64,000 nt of DNA, taken from NCBI RefSeq assembly GCF_025950525.1, contig NZ_JAPDGS010000001.1:372001-436000 (forward strand). The letters are read 5' to 3'. The position numbers and the translations under genes are program-made. Positions 33,167 through 42,557 of this stretch are shown here, one piece after another. The notes below the pieces were generated by a model. The model worked only from the letters and a program-made list of their open reading frames with translations, was not told the DNA's origin and made no database searches. The first letter of the stretch is position 1; the number at the start of each line of letters is the position of its first letter. The DNA is from Stagnihabitans lacustris (lineage in GTDB: Bacteria; Pseudomonadota; Alphaproteobacteria; Rhodobacterales; Rhodobacteraceae).

Positions 33167-33776
33167 AGGCGCAGACCGAAGCTGGGCCTTTGGCTGCGGG
33201 TCATCCGAAGGCAACTGCCGCGGTACCGGCGTGACCGGATGCGCCGCCGCCAAAGGGGCGCAGACAAATGGCCTGTTGCGAGACCAGATGACGCCAGCGA
33301 CGGGGCAGCCTGTTGGATGGGAGAGGTCATGTTCGTCAACGCGCAGCCTTGGCGGGCTCTTGGGGGCATGGTCCGACAACGCGATCATCAGGCGTCACCT
33401 TGGCGGGTCTATCGGGCTGGACCCGGGATGCTCTCGTCTTCCCGGGCCGCCACAAAGCCGCATCCGTCGCCCGCCATGACCGACGAAGGACGGGCCGGCT
33501 ATGGGGCATGAAGGTCGCCCTTTCCACCGCCGTCACCCCGGCCCCGGCAGCATGGCGCCTTGCCATCCCCGCGGTCGGGCGGCTCTGCGAGGTTCCGGCC
33601 GATGAAACCCGCCTCCCGACCATGTCCAGGTTTTGCATGCCAAGGGTCCAAGCGCCCGCGCCTTCGTCGCCCGGGCCGTGCAGATCACGGTGGCAGCCTG
33701 CGCCAAGGGTTGCGACAAGGCCGGGGGCAAGGCCGGGGGTCAAGGAGGGGGGTCAAGGAGGGGGCCAGCGCCCCCC
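33167..33776. other. 610-bp stretch without a convincing gene
   Basis: Open frames on both strands overlap here, but none has a believable ribosome site or protein-like composition. The stretch contains CCTTGGCGGG twice (near 33348 and 33400) and ends in G-rich repeats. It may be decayed coding DNA. Confidence 0.55.
33717..33766. repeat. Four-unit G-rich tandem repeat
   Basis: Four 12-13-bp units of the type AAGGCCGGGGGTC/AAGGAGGGGGGTC lie just beyond the end of the thioredoxin-reductase-like gene. They have G-quadruplex potential on the + strand. Confidence 0.85.
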
Positions 33777-33778
33777 CT
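33756..33778 (-). terminator. GC hairpin at the end of the thioredoxin-reductase-like gene
   Basis: A GGGGGC/GCCCCC stem with a four-base loop follows the minus-strand stop at 33777. It is a likely terminator without a clear T-run. Confidence 0.5.
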
Positions 33779-34664
33779 AGGGCCAAAGCAGCGACCGATG
33801 CACATTTGCCCCGGCCCAGGCGCCATCGGCCACCGCAAGGGACAGGGAATGGGGCACCCGCGCCACGTCGCCACAGGCAAAGACCCCGGGGATCGAGGTC
33901 TCTTTCGCCTCGGAGGTGCGGATTTGCACGCCCAGCGGGGTTTCCATCAGCGCGCAACCCAGGCTCTCGGCCAGGGGGCTGGCGGGCCGGGTGCGGCTGG
34001 CGGTGAAAAGACCGGCAAAGGAAAGCGTCCTTCCATCGTCCAGCAGGATATCGGCCGTGCCGGTTAGGGCGCGGATCGGCGCTTCCTCGACCGTCACGCC
34101 CCGCGCGTGCAGGTCGCGGCGTTGCGCCGGATCAAGGTCCGGCGCGCCATTGGTCAGGAAGGTGGTCTCTCCCCATTCGGGCAACATCTGCGCCTGGTGC
34201 AGCGACATCAGCCCGTTTGCCCCGGTGGCGATGACCCCGATGCGACCCTGGTCCAGCTCGTAGCCATGGCAATAGGGGCAGTGAAACACCGACTGCCCCC
34301 AGCGCGCGGCCAGGCCCGGGATGGCGGGCAGGTCGTCGCTGAGGCCAAGGGCCAAGACCAGCCGGCGCGCGGTCAGGGTCTGGTCCCCGGTCGTCACGGT
34401 GAAGGCGTCGTTCTGGCCTGCGATCGACAGGGCCTGGCCCGTGACCCAGGTCAGCGTCGGATAGGCCAGAAGCTGTTCGCGCGCCTGGGTCCAGATCACC
34501 GCGGGGTTCACCCCATCCTGTCCCAGGAACCCATGGGACTGGCTGGCAAAACGGTTGCGCCTTTGGCCGGCATCGACCACCAGCACCCGGCGGCGGGCGC
34601 GCAAAAGCTGCAGGGCGGCGGCCATTCCGGCGTAGCTGCCCCCGATCACGATCACATCTTGCAT
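33777..34664 (-). CDS. NAD(P)/FAD-dependent thioredoxin-reductase-like oxidoreductase
   Basis: This 295-residue flavoprotein has an N-terminal FAD motif (VIVIGGSYAGMAAA), redox cysteines in FHCPYCHGYE (about 129-138), a second Rossmann segment (GVIATGANGLMSL) and the C-terminal FAD motif VFACGDVAR. The CPYC centre and size match small TrxB-like/GliT-like disulfide reductases. It follows the Rrf2 gene by three bases and is therefore probably under its control in response to redox or thiol stress. A specific partner thioredoxin is not present. Confidence 0.9.
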   Translation of the reverse strand: MQDVIVIGGSYAGMAAALQLLRARRRVLVVDAGQRRNRFASQSHGFLGQDGVNPAVIWTQAREQLLAYPTLTWVTGQALSIAGQNDAFTVTTGDQTLTARRLVLALGLSDDLPAIPGLAARWGQSVFHCPYCHGYELDQGRIGVIATGANGLMSLHQAQMLPEWGETTFLTNGAPDLDPAQRRDLHARGVTVEEAPIRALTGTADILLDDGRTLSFAGLFTASRTRPASPLAESLGCALMETPLGVQIRTSEAKETSIPGVFACGDVARVPHSLSLAVADGAWAGANVHRSLLWP

Positions 34665-34667
34665 CCT

Positions 34668-35111
34668 TTATCCTTTCTGGGCCCGCACCTCGGCATGGCG
34701 GCGGGCGAAATCCCGGGCCAGATCGGCCAGGGTCACTTGGGCAAACCGATCCAGAAGCAGGGCCTCGGCCTCGGCCATGGCCTGACCCAGGGCCGCATTG
34801 ACCGCCTGTTCGACCAGGCAAGAGGGGGTTTCATGGCGATGGCCAAGGGCATGGATCGCCGGTTCGCCAAGGGCCTCATGCAGGCGGCGCAGCGACACGG
34901 TTTCAAGGTCGGCCACGATGCGCCACCCGCCGGCATGGCCGCGCTCGGAGGCGACAAGCCCCGCGTCGCGCAAAAGCCCCATGGTGCGGCGGACAACGAC
35001 CGGATTGGCCGCCAGGCAGCGGCCCAAAGCCTCGGAGGTCATGGGGCCATCATGCTCTGCCATATGCAGAAGGGCATGCAGGACGGAGGAAAGGCGGCTG
35101 TCTCGAATCAT
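34668..35111 (-). CDS. Rrf2-family regulator
   Basis: This 147-residue winged-helix regulator has the typical Rrf2 start (MIRDSRLSSVLHALLHMAEH), a recognition helix in NPVVVRRTMGLLRDAGL and a wing with GHAGGWRI. The three-Cys cluster of IscR/NsrR is absent, so it probably does not hold an iron-sulfur centre; single Cys residues (about 33 and 98) could sense thiol oxidation. The start at 35111 sits inside the dyad at 35109-35131, so autorepression is likely. Confidence 0.9.
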   Translation of the reverse strand: MIRDSRLSSVLHALLHMAEHDGPMTSEALGRCLAANPVVVRRTMGLLRDAGLVASERGHAGGWRIVADLETVSLRRLHEALGEPAIHALGHRHETPSCLVEQAVNAALGQAMAEAEALLLDRFAQVTLADLARDFARRHAEVRAQKG

Positions 35112-35131
35112 GTAACTAGTGATGTTACATG
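35109..35131. promoter_or_regulatory. Rrf2 operator overlapping its own start codon
   Basis: CATGTAAC-N7-GTTACATG is a perfect 8-bp inverted repeat with a seven-base spacer. It includes the ATG of the Rrf2 gene, the expected place for autorepression. Confidence 0.75.
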
Positions 35132-35250
35132 AAGGGCCAAAGGTCAAGCCCGCCGGGTCCCTGCGGTTCCGGGCCTGGTCGGGGATCTCCTTGGTTCAAG
35201 GCTGCCCTTCCGGGGCGCCGTCGGACTTTGCTTGCCCCCTGCGGCGCCTG

Positions 35251-36651
35251 TCAAACCGCGTCAGGCGCCAGGTGAAATCTGACACTTGCCAAAAGGCCGC
35301 AGCCGTCCCGACCGGGGCCCAACCGGAGATCTGTGCGAAACAGCGCGGCGATCTCGGCGGTGATGGCCAGGCCGAAGCCATAGCCCGCGTCCTGATCCTT
35401 CACCGGGTTCGGCGCATGCAGCAAGGCGCCGCGCTTGCGATGCTGAACCAGGGCGATCTGACGCGGCGAAAGCCCGGGGCCATTGTCCTCGACCTCCAGC
35501 ACCACATGATCGGGATGGGCGGTGACACGGACGGTCACGACCGCACCATGCCCGGCATGGGCGATGGCATTGCCGACCAGGTTCTTCAGCAGTTCCGCCA
35601 GCAGAACGGGTTCGGCCAGGGCAGGGGCGGCATCGGGGCCTTCGAAGCCCAGATCCACTTCGCGCTCCAGGGCAAAGGGCACCATTTCGGCGGTCAGGTC
35701 CTTGGCGACGGCCACGATGTTCACCGGCTGCAGCGCCACACCTCCCGCCGCCGCATCAACGCGCGCCAGCACCAAAAGCTGAGCCAGCACCCTTTCAGCC
35801 CGCTCCAGCGCGGTTTGCGCCCGGCGACTTGCCGTCTCGCGGTCCCGCGCCGTCTCGCCGCGGTCCATCAGGGCCAGCTGGGTGCGGACCACGGCCAGGG
35901 GGGTGCGCAGCTGGTGGCTGGCATTTCCGGTGAAATTCCGCAGCGCCGCGAGGGCCGTATCCAGCTGCGCCATAAAGGAGTTGATCGCGCCGACCAGGGC
36001 CGAGACCTCTTGCGGGACATCCGCCGTCACCGGGCGCAGATCGGCGGGCGAGCGTTCGGCAATGATCGCCCCCAGCCGGTCCAGCGGGCGCAGCGCCAGC
36101 GTCACGGCCAGCCACACGATCCCGGCGACGCCCGCGATCAGCACAGCCAACCGCACCGCCGACCGCAGAAGGATCGCCCGCGCCAGCGCGCCGCGCGCCA
36201 GTGTCTGTTCCGCCACCGTGACCGAAAAGGCGATGGACTGCGCCCCGGTCGACACCTCGCGCCGCAGGGTGGCGCTGCGGATCGGGGTGCCGCGATAGGT
36301 GCCATCGGCAAAGCTGACCGCCTCGGGTCCGGACGGGGCGGGGGTCAGGTCGTCATAGCCGGTCAGAAAGCGGCCGATCGGGCCGTCGACGCGGTAAAAC
36401 ACCTTGTCCTGTGCGGTCGAGGTCAACATCTCCAGCGAGGAATAGGGGATATCGACTTCAAGCCCGCCGCCTGCGTCCACCGTGATCCTTTCGGCAATCG
36501 CCAGGGCAGAGCCGTACAGCACCCGGTCCGACACGCCCTGGGCGGTGCGCAGGGCCTCGGCCCTGGTGTCGGCCAGGGCCACAAGGCCGATCAGCGCGGT
36601 GGCCAGGAACAGCCACACCAGCAGGCGGCGGCGCAGGGAATAGGCCGTCAT
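35251..36651 (-). CDS. tctE: Sensor histidine kinase, TctE-like
   Basis: This 466-residue inner-membrane sensor has two membrane helices (about 10-28 and 165-185) around a periplasmic domain of the TctE N-terminal type, a HAMP-like stretch (ALRPLDRLGAIIAERSPADL), the H-box ASHQLRTPLAVVR and ATP-binding N, G1 and G2 boxes (NLVGNAIAHA, VEDNGPGLSP, GYGFGLAI). It overlaps the response-regulator gene by ATGA. It is expected to sense tricarboxylates and drive the tctCBA transporter downstream. Confidence 0.93.
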   Translation of the reverse strand: MTAYSLRRRLLVWLFLATALIGLVALADTRAEALRTAQGVSDRVLYGSALAIAERITVDAGGGLEVDIPYSSLEMLTSTAQDKVFYRVDGPIGRFLTGYDDLTPAPSGPEAVSFADGTYRGTPIRSATLRREVSTGAQSIAFSVTVAEQTLARGALARAILLRSAVRLAVLIAGVAGIVWLAVTLALRPLDRLGAIIAERSPADLRPVTADVPQEVSALVGAINSFMAQLDTALAALRNFTGNASHQLRTPLAVVRTQLALMDRGETARDRETASRRAQTALERAERVLAQLLVLARVDAAAGGVALQPVNIVAVAKDLTAEMVPFALEREVDLGFEGPDAAPALAEPVLLAELLKNLVGNAIAHAGHGAVVTVRVTAHPDHVVLEVEDNGPGLSPRQIALVQHRKRGALLHAPNPVKDQDAGYGFGLAITAEIAALFRTDLRLGPGRDGCGLLASVRFHLAPDAV

Positions 36652-37325
36652 GGCGGATCCCGCGGCGGGTCCAGCAGATAGCCGATGCCGCGCACGGTGC
36701 GCAGGCCAAGCCCATGCGGCGCAATGCGGCGGCGCAGTCGCGAGACATATTGTTCGATCGCATTGTCGGACAGGATATCATCCAGCGAGGTCAGCGACTG
36801 CACGATGGCCTCCTTGGTCACGACCTTGCCCGCCCGTGTCACCAACAGCTCCAGCAGGGCGCGTTCGCGGGGCGGCAGGTCCACCACCTGACCGGCAAGC
36901 GAAAACTGCCGGTTCGTCAGGTCCAGCGTCAGCGCTCCCAGGCTGATCCGGGCCGAGCGCAGCCCCGCCTTGCGCCGCAACAGGGACCGCACCCGCGCCT
37001 CGAACTCGCGCACGTCGAAGGGTTTGGCCATGTAGTCATCGGCGCCGAGGTCAAGGCCGCGCACCCGGTCCTCGGACGCGCCCCGCGCGGTCAAGATCAT
37101 CACCGCCGCCGCATTGGCCCGCGCGCGCATGGCCTGCAGAACCGCCAGCCCGTCCATCTCGGGCAGGTTCAGATCCAGGATAACAAGGTCGAACACCTCG
37201 ACCGCAAGCAGCGCCTCGGCAGAGGCCCCGTCATGGACCAGATCCACCGCATAGCCCGACGAGGCCAAAAGCGCCGTCAGCGACTCTGCCAGGGGCAGAT
37301 CATCTTCGACCACAAGCAAGCGCAT
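36648..37325 (-). CDS. tctD: OmpR-type response regulator, TctD-like
   Basis: This 225-residue regulator has a receiver domain (phosphoacceptor Asp in LVILDLNLPEMDG near residue 51, Lys in YMAKPFD) and an OmpR-type winged helix at the C-terminus (TVRGIGYLL). The ATG at 37325 follows GGGAGGATGGG. It is divergent, by 75 bp, from a solute-binding-protein gene and the tctCBA genes, which it probably activates. Confidence 0.93.
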   Translation of the reverse strand: MRLLVVEDDLPLAESLTALLASSGYAVDLVHDGASAEALLAVEVFDLVILDLNLPEMDGLAVLQAMRARANAAAVMILTARGASEDRVRGLDLGADDYMAKPFDVREFEARVRSLLRRKAGLRSARISLGALTLDLTNRQFSLAGQVVDLPPRERALLELLVTRAGKVVTKEAIVQSLTSLDDILSDNAIEQYVSRLRRRIAPHGLGLRTVRGIGYLLDPPRDPP

Positions 37326-37400
37326 CCCATCCTCCCGCGCCAAGTCTAGCGCTGAAACGCCGTGGTTGTGAACCGGCCTTCGATTGGGCAAGCTGGGGGC

Positions 37401-38468
37401 ATGCGCATCGCCCCCGCCCTGATCGCCGCCCTGATCCTTGCCCTGACAGGCTCCGCCCGGGCCGAGCTTGTGACCTATCCCGCCCCTGACCCGGCCGCGC
37501 TGCGGGCCTTGACGATCTATTCCACGCTGGACAATCACCTGGCCGCGCCGCTGATTTCGGCCTTTCAGGCCCTGCATCCCGATGTGACCCTGCATTACGA
37601 AGACCTTCTGGCCGGTGACATCGCCTCCCGCGTCATGGCCGAGACCGATGCAGGCCAGCCCACGGCGGATTTCGTGTTTTCCTCGGCCATGGACATGCAG
37701 ATCAAGTTGGCCAATGACGGTTATGCCCAGCCCGTGTCTGTTCCCGCTGCGCGCACCTGGCCCGTTTGGGCCAATTGGCAGGACACGGCCTTTGCCCTGA
37801 CCTATGAACCCGCGGTCCTGGTCTATCACCGCCCCAGTTTCCCCGAAGGCCCGCCCGGATCGCGGCTGGAGCTGATGGAGTGGCTGCGCCGCGCCCCCCC
37901 GGAGATGCGCGGCAAGATCGGCACTTATGACATCCAAAGATCGGCGGTGGGCTATCTGTTCCTGGCCCGCGACGCCGAGCATTTCCCGGATATCTGGGCG
38001 CTGTTGCAGCAAATGGCGCAGGCGGGCTTGCAGACCTTTCCCACCAGCCAGGATGTCATCGACCGGGTGGCCGATGGCCGCCTTGTGCTGGGCTATAACA
38101 TCCTCGGCTCTTATGCCGCCGATCAGGCCCGCGCGGCGCCCGACCTTGGGTTCGTCTTGTTGCGGGATTTCACCGTCGTCGTCTCGCGCGTGGCCTTGGT
38201 GCCGCGGGCGGCGCGGTCGTCGGAGTTGGGCCGCGCCTTTTTGGCCTTTCTCATGAGCCGCGAGGGCCAGACCCTGCTGTCGGAACGCTTGCGCCTGCCT
38301 GCTGTCAGCCTGGAGGTCTCGGGCGCCAATTCTGCCCGTGCGATGCAGGCCGTGTTGGGCGACCAATTGCGCCCGGTGGCGGTCAGCCCGGGGGTCCTGG
38401 TCTATCTGGATCAGGCCAAGCGCCGCCGCCTCTACCGCCTGTGGGCAAAGGCCCTGACGCCCCGGTAA
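37401..38468 (+). CDS. Periplasmic solute-binding protein of the Tct regulatory locus
   Basis: This is a 355-residue binding protein of the iron/ABC type II family with a signal peptide ending GSARA. Mature landmarks are LTIYSTLDNHLAAPLISAF and YNILGSYAADQARAAPD. No permease or ATPase is next to it. Its place between tctDE and tctCBA, divergent from the regulator, suggests it delivers a ligand to the TctE sensor rather than to a transporter. The ATG at 37401 was chosen from the signal peptide. Confidence 0.88.
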   Translation: MRIAPALIAALILALTGSARAELVTYPAPDPAALRALTIYSTLDNHLAAPLISAFQALHPDVTLHYEDLLAGDIASRVMAETDAGQPTADFVFSSAMDMQIKLANDGYAQPVSVPAARTWPVWANWQDTAFALTYEPAVLVYHRPSFPEGPPGSRLELMEWLRRAPPEMRGKIGTYDIQRSAVGYLFLARDAEHFPDIWALLQQMAQAGLQTFPTSQDVIDRVADGRLVLGYNILGSYAADQARAAPDLGFVLLRDFTVVVSRVALVPRAARSSELGRAFLAFLMSREGQTLLSERLRLPAVSLEVSGANSARAMQAVLGDQLRPVAVSPGVLVYLDQAKRRRLYRLWAKALTPR

Positions 38469-38470
38469 GA

Positions 38471-38495
38471 TGTCAGCCAGATGACAGGTTCCTGT
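38471..38495. promoter_or_regulatory. Nested inverted repeats upstream of tctC
   Basis: TGTCA-N6-TGACA (38471-38486) overlaps ACAGGTTCCTGT (38484-38495), beginning two bases after the binding-protein stop and about 87 bp before tctC. They are candidate sites for the response regulator, or a processing hairpin. Confidence 0.45.
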
Positions 38496-38581
38496 GATGA
38501 ACTCCCGGACAGGGCGGGCACGAGGAGGTGCCTTCCCCCGCAAATCGGCACGCAACGCCGTGCCTTGGGAGGAGAATACCG

Positions 38582-39544
38582 ATGAAGACCCCATTTTTTG
38601 GGAAGCACACGCTTTTCGGCGCGGCCCTTGCGGCTGTCCTGGCCATCCCGGCCCATGCGGGCGATTACATGATCATGGCCCCTGCGGCTCCGGGTGGCGG
38701 CTGGGACAGCACGGCGCGGTCGATGCAAGAGGTCATGCAGGCCGAGGGCATCGCGGGCTCCGTCCAGGTCCAGAACGTGCCGGGCGCCGGTGGCACCGTG
38801 GGCCTGGCGCAATTCGCCTCTACGGCGGGCGGCGATCCCAGCCAGCTGATCGTCGGCGGCTATGTCATGGTGGGCGCGATCCTGACCAATGAATCGCCCG
38901 TGTCCCTGGCCGATGTCACCCCCATCGCGCGGCTGACCGGCGAGGCCGTGGCCATCGCGGTTTCGGCCGCCTCACCTTATCAGACGATCAACGAGCTGGT
39001 CGATGCGATGAAGGCCGATCCGGGTGCTGTGTCCTGGGCGGGCGGCTCGGCCGGTGGCGTCGACCACATCACCGTGGGCCTTCTGGCCAAGGCGGCGGGG
39101 ATCGACCCGACCAAGATCAACTACGTCGCCTTCTCGGGCGGTGGCGAGGCGCTTGCTGCCATCCTTGGCAATCAGGTCACGGTTGGCATCTCTGGCGTGG
39201 GCGAGTTCCTGCCCCAGGTCGAGGCCGGCACGATGCGCATCCTGGCGGTTTCCACCGCCGAAAAGTGGGCAGGCACCGATGCGCCGACGCTGATGGAATC
39301 GGGCTATGACGTGAATGTCCAGAACTGGCGCATGGTGGCGGCGGCTCCGGGCCTGTCGGCGGAACAAAAGGCCGCGGTCACGGCAGATGTCGACAAGCTG
39401 GTGAACTCCGCTGGTTGGAAGTCGCTTCTGGAGACCAAGGGCTGGGCCAACACCTATCTGTCCGGCGCCGATTTCGACAAGCAGCTTGCGCTTGAAGTCG
39501 AAGCGACCACCGCTGTCCTGAAAGACATCGGCCTGGTCAAATGA
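38582..39544 (+). CDS. tctC: Tripartite tricarboxylate transporter binding protein TctC
   Basis: This 320-residue periplasmic protein with a signal peptide ending PAHA has the TctC landmarks [18 protein letters not shown] and [14 protein letters not shown]. It captures tricarboxylates or related acids for TctAB. GGAGGAG precedes the ATG at 38582. Its stop overlaps tctB by ATGA. Confidence 0.94.
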   Translation: MKTPFFGKHTLFGAALAAVLAIPAHAGDYMIMAPAAPGGGWDSTARSMQEVMQAEGIAGSVQVQNVPGAGGTVGLAQFASTAGGDPSQLIVGGYVMVGAILTNESPVSLADVTPIARLTGEAVAIAVSAASPYQTINELVDAMKADPGAVSWAGGSAGGVDHITVGLLAKAAGIDPTKINYVAFSGGGEALAAILGNQVTVGISGVGEFLPQVEAGTMRILAVSTAEKWAGTDAPTLMESGYDVNVQNWRMVAAAPGLSAEQKAAVTADVDKLVNSAGWKSLLETKGWANTYLSGADFDKQLALEVEATTAVLKDIGLVK

Positions 39545-40029
39545 TCCACGATCTTCGTGGACCCCAAGGTCGCCCCCAGCGGGCGGCCTTCATCGTCGCG
39601 GGGCTTTTGGCGGCTCTGGGCGGGCTTGCCTTGTGGCAGGGCTTTGCCTTGCCAGACAAGGGCGGCTATGCGGGCATGGGCTCGGGCGGGTTGCCGAAAT
39701 TCGTCGGCGCGGGGCTTTTGGCGCTGGCTGCGGGGCATGTCTGGACGGGCTTGCGCGCGCAGGGCCCCTTGCCGCCGCGCATCCAGCCCGCGCCGGTTCT
39801 GTGGATCGTGGCTGGGCTTTTGGCGCAGCTGTTGCTGCTGAAACCGCTGGGGTTCACCATTGCCTCGGGGCTGTTGTTCGCCCTGACGGCGGCGGGCCTG
39901 GGGCGCAGCCTGCGGATCACGCTGCCGGTGGGACTTGCGCTGGCTTTCGCGATCTATGCCGTCTTTGACCAGCTGTTGCAGCTGCATCTTCCGGCGGGAT
40001 GGATCGAAACCCTGGTCTTTGGGGGCTGA
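39541..40029 (+). CDS. tctB: Tripartite tricarboxylate transporter small membrane subunit TctB
   Basis: This 162-residue protein has four hydrophobic helices, with [20 protein letters not shown] early and [20 protein letters not shown] in the middle, the usual TctB pattern. It overlaps tctC by four bases and ends two bases before tctA. Confidence 0.92.
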   Translation: MIHDLRGPQGRPQRAAFIVAGLLAALGGLALWQGFALPDKGGYAGMGSGGLPKFVGAGLLALAAGHVWTGLRAQGPLPPRIQPAPVLWIVAGLLAQLLLLKPLGFTIASGLLFALTAAGLGRSLRITLPVGLALAFAIYAVFDQLLQLHLPAGWIETLVFGG

Positions 40030-40030
40030 C

Positions 40031-41548
40031 ATGACGACATTCGATTTCCTGATCCAGGGTCTGGGCATGGCCATGGACCCGATGATCCTGCTTTACGCGC
40101 TGATCGGGGTGACGCTTGGCACCGCCGTGGGCGTCTTGCCGGGCATCGGGCCGGCGCTGACCGTGGCTTTGCTTTTGCCCGTCACCTATGGGCTGGACCC
40201 GGCGGGCTCGCTCATCATGTTCGCGGGGATCTATTACGGCGGCATGTATGGCGGATCGACGACCTCGATCCTGTTGAACACCCCCGGAGAAAGCGCCAGC
40301 ATCGTCACCGCGTTGGAGGGCAACAAGATGGCCCGCGCCGGACGTGGCGGACCTGCCTTGGCCACCGCCGCCATCGGCTCCTTTGTCGCGGGGCTGATCG
40401 CCACGCTGGCCCTGGCCTTCCTGGCCCCGCATATCGTCAAACTGGCGCTGATCTTCGGCCCGCGCGAATATTTCGCCCTGATGATGCTGGCCTTCGTCAC
40501 CGTCTCGGCGGCCTTTGGCGATAGCGCGATGAAGGGCCTGACCTCGCTTTTCGTCGGCCTCTTCCTTGCGCTGGTGGGCATCGACCAATTGACCGGCCAG
40601 GCGCGGCTGTCCTTTGGCGTGCCCGAACTCTTGGACGGGGTCGAGGTCACGACCCTGGCCGTCGCCCTTTTCGCCATCGGTGAGGCGCTGTTTGTGGCCA
40701 GCCATGGCACGATGGCCGCCGACAAGATCGAGGCGGTCAAGGGCTCGGTCTGGATGACGAGGGCCGATTGGGCGCGGTCCTGGAAGCCCTGGCTGCGCGG
40801 CACGGCGATCGGCTTTCCCATCGGCGCCATGCCCGCAGGCGGGGCCGAGATCGGGACGCTTTTGTCCTATGCCGCCGAGAAACGCCTTGCGAAAAACCCC
40901 GAGGAATTCGGCCATGGCGCCATCGAGGGCGTGGCAGGCCCCGAGGCCGCCAACAACGCCTCGGCCGCGGGAACCCTGGTGCCCTTGCTGACCTTGGGCC
41001 TGCCGACTTCGGCCACGGCGGCGATCCTCTTGGCGGGGTTCCAGCAATTCGGCCTGCAGCCGGGGCCCTTGCTGTTCGTCACCTCGCCGCAGCTGGTCTG
41101 GGGGCTGATTGCCAGCCTTCTGATCGCCAATGTCATGCTTTTGGTGCTGAACCTGCCGCTGATCCGGCTTTGGGTCAAACTGCTGACCATCCCCAAGCCC
41201 TGGCTTTACGCGGGCATCCTGTTGTTTGCCACGCTGGGGACCATCGGGATGAACCCCTCTCCGGTCGAGCTGGCGATGCTGCTGACCTTTGGCATCATGG
41301 GTTTTGCGATGCGGGTCCATGGCTATCCGATTGCGCCGGTCGTGGTCGGGCTGATCCTGGGTCCGATGGCCGAACAACAGTTGCGCCGCGCCCTGTCGAT
41401 TGCGCAGGGCGATTGGACGACGCTGGTGTCGACGCCGATTGCGGCGGGGATTCTGCTGGCAGCCGCCTTGGCGCTGGTCGTGCCGATGATCCTGCGGCTG
41501 AGGGGCCGCGGCGAGGTCCTGAGCCGACTGGCCGCCGACGAGGACTGA
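40031..41548 (+). CDS. tctA: Tripartite tricarboxylate transporter large membrane subunit TctA
   Basis: This 505-residue permease has about 11-12 helices. The N-terminal signature [20 protein letters not shown] and the block [18 protein letters not shown] are diagnostic for TctA, and a second half repeats the pattern ([17 protein letters not shown]). It is the last gene of tctCBA. A terminator lies 157 bp further on. Confidence 0.95.
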   Translation: MTTFDFLIQGLGMAMDPMILLYALIGVTLGTAVGVLPGIGPALTVALLLPVTYGLDPAGSLIMFAGIYYGGMYGGSTTSILLNTPGESASIVTALEGNKMARAGRGGPALATAAIGSFVAGLIATLALAFLAPHIVKLALIFGPREYFALMMLAFVTVSAAFGDSAMKGLTSLFVGLFLALVGIDQLTGQARLSFGVPELLDGVEVTTLAVALFAIGEALFVASHGTMAADKIEAVKGSVWMTRADWARSWKPWLRGTAIGFPIGAMPAGGAEIGTLLSYAAEKRLAKNPEEFGHGAIEGVAGPEAANNASAAGTLVPLLTLGLPTSATAAILLAGFQQFGLQPGPLLFVTSPQLVWGLIASLLIANVMLLVLNLPLIRLWVKLLTIPKPWLYAGILLFATLGTIGMNPSPVELAMLLTFGIMGFAMRVHGYPIAPVVVGLILGPMAEQQLRRALSIAQGDWTTLVSTPIAAGILLAAALALVVPMILRLRGRGEVLSRLAADED

Positions 41549-41705
41549 GCTTGACTCCATGCCGCCAAAAGCCCCTGCGGGTCGCTGCGGGGGCCACCCT
41601 GCGCCAAGCCCGCACCGCAGCGGGTCTCGACCCCGATGCGCCCCTTGTGGGTATCCCGCAGGCGCTTTCCAACGGCTATCACAGGGCCACTACGCAAGCT
41701 GTCTG

Positions 41706-41739
41706 ACCCCCGTTGCCGCAAGGTTTCGGGGGTGTTTTT
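41706..41739 (+). terminator. Rho-independent terminator
   Basis: The stem ACCCCCG/CGGGGGT is followed by GTTTTT. It lies downstream of tctA on the + strand. The 155 bases between tctA and this hairpin form several GC stems and could be a short structured RNA or just the 3' leader. Confidence 0.75.
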
Positions 41740-41799
41740 CGTTGCGAACGCAGGTCGTCGGCATGCGGCGCTTGCGGCACCACGACGGCGGGTGATGCG

Positions 41800-42297
41800 T
41801 CAAGTCAGATAGAAAGCAGGTTGATAGGTCACTTGCCCTGTTGGCCGCGACCCAATGAACGGCAGCACCATGAAGTATTCCGGTGGCACACCTTCAAAGG
41901 TCATCGCAGGATCAGTTTCGAAGCCGAAGCGGTGATAATATCCGGGGTCTCCCAAGACGACGCAACCTTTCGCGCCATCGGACCGCAGACGCGCCAACCC
42001 CTCACGAATGAGCCGACCACCGGTGCCCGACCTTTGGAAGCCGGGCTTCACCGATATCGGACCAAGCCCGAACCACCCAACATCGCGACCATCGACGGTC
42101 ACAGGCGAAAAGGCGACGTGGCCGACAATCTCGCCATCTTTTTCAGCAACCAGCGACAAGGTCAGTGTTCCGGCAGCCCTCAGGCCGTCAATGATAGCGC
42201 CTTCCGTGCCAGAACTATGCGCGGCACCGTCGAACGCCTGTTGCGTGATATGACAGATTGCTTCTGCGTCCGCCGCTTCTTCAAGTCTGATAATCAT
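41800..42297 (-). CDS. GNAT-family N-acetyltransferase (YhbS-like)
   Basis: This 165-residue acetyltransferase binds acetyl-CoA through the motif VKPGFQRSGTGGRLIREGL (Q-R-x2-G-x-G/A) and carries the YhbS-type tail GDPGYYHRFGFE. The substrate is unknown. The ATG at 42297 was preferred because the homologous region begins there. Its third-position GC looks somewhat lower than that of its neighbours, and the upstream region is AT-richer, so horizontal gain beside the tRNA is possible. Confidence 0.88.
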   Translation of the reverse strand: MIIRLEEAADAEAICHITQQAFDGAAHSSGTEGAIIDGLRAAGTLTLSLVAEKDGEIVGHVAFSPVTVDGRDVGWFGLGPISVKPGFQRSGTGGRLIREGLARLRSDGAKGCVVLGDPGYYHRFGFETDPAMTFEGVPPEYFMVLPFIGSRPTGQVTYQPAFYLT

Positions 42298-42447
42298 GTC
42301 GATCCTCATGTGGTGACTTCGAACGTGCCGACCAATCCTGTTCACGTTCGCATGACGGTCTATAGCTTGTCGCAGCGCCGGAAGGGCCGCTTTCTGGGAT
42401 CATACTGTCAGGGGTAGATTGTGCGTGGATGCTATCGACCCTGCACA

Positions 42448-42467
42448 TTATTGAATGAAATCAATAA
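42448..42467. promoter_or_regulatory. AT-rich dyad between GNAT gene and tRNA-Glu
   Basis: TTATTGA-N6-TCAATAA is a perfect 7-bp inverted repeat in an AT-rich patch 16 bp beyond the 3' end of the tRNA. It could be an operator, or a hairpin ending the tRNA transcript. Confidence 0.45.
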
Positions 42468-42482
42468 CTTACATAGGTTGAG

Positions 42483-42557
42483 TGGCAGCCCGTAGGGGAG
42501 TCGAACCCCTCTTACCTGGTTGAAAACCAGGTGTCCTAACCGATAGACGAACGGGCC
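42483..42557 (-). tRNA. tRNA-Glu (anticodon UUC)
   Basis: This 75-base cloverleaf has acceptor arms GGCCCGT/ACGGGCT, discriminator G and an encoded CCA end. The anticodon arm is CCTGG-TTTTCAA-CCAGG with TTC in the loop, and the T arm is AGGGG-TTCGACT-CCCCT. It lies on the minus strand between recJ and the GNAT gene. Confidence 0.97.

Noticed and set aside
41549-41739. tmRNA or 6S RNA
   Set aside because: No tRNA-like ends, tag codons or 6S-like long bulged stem could be recognised.
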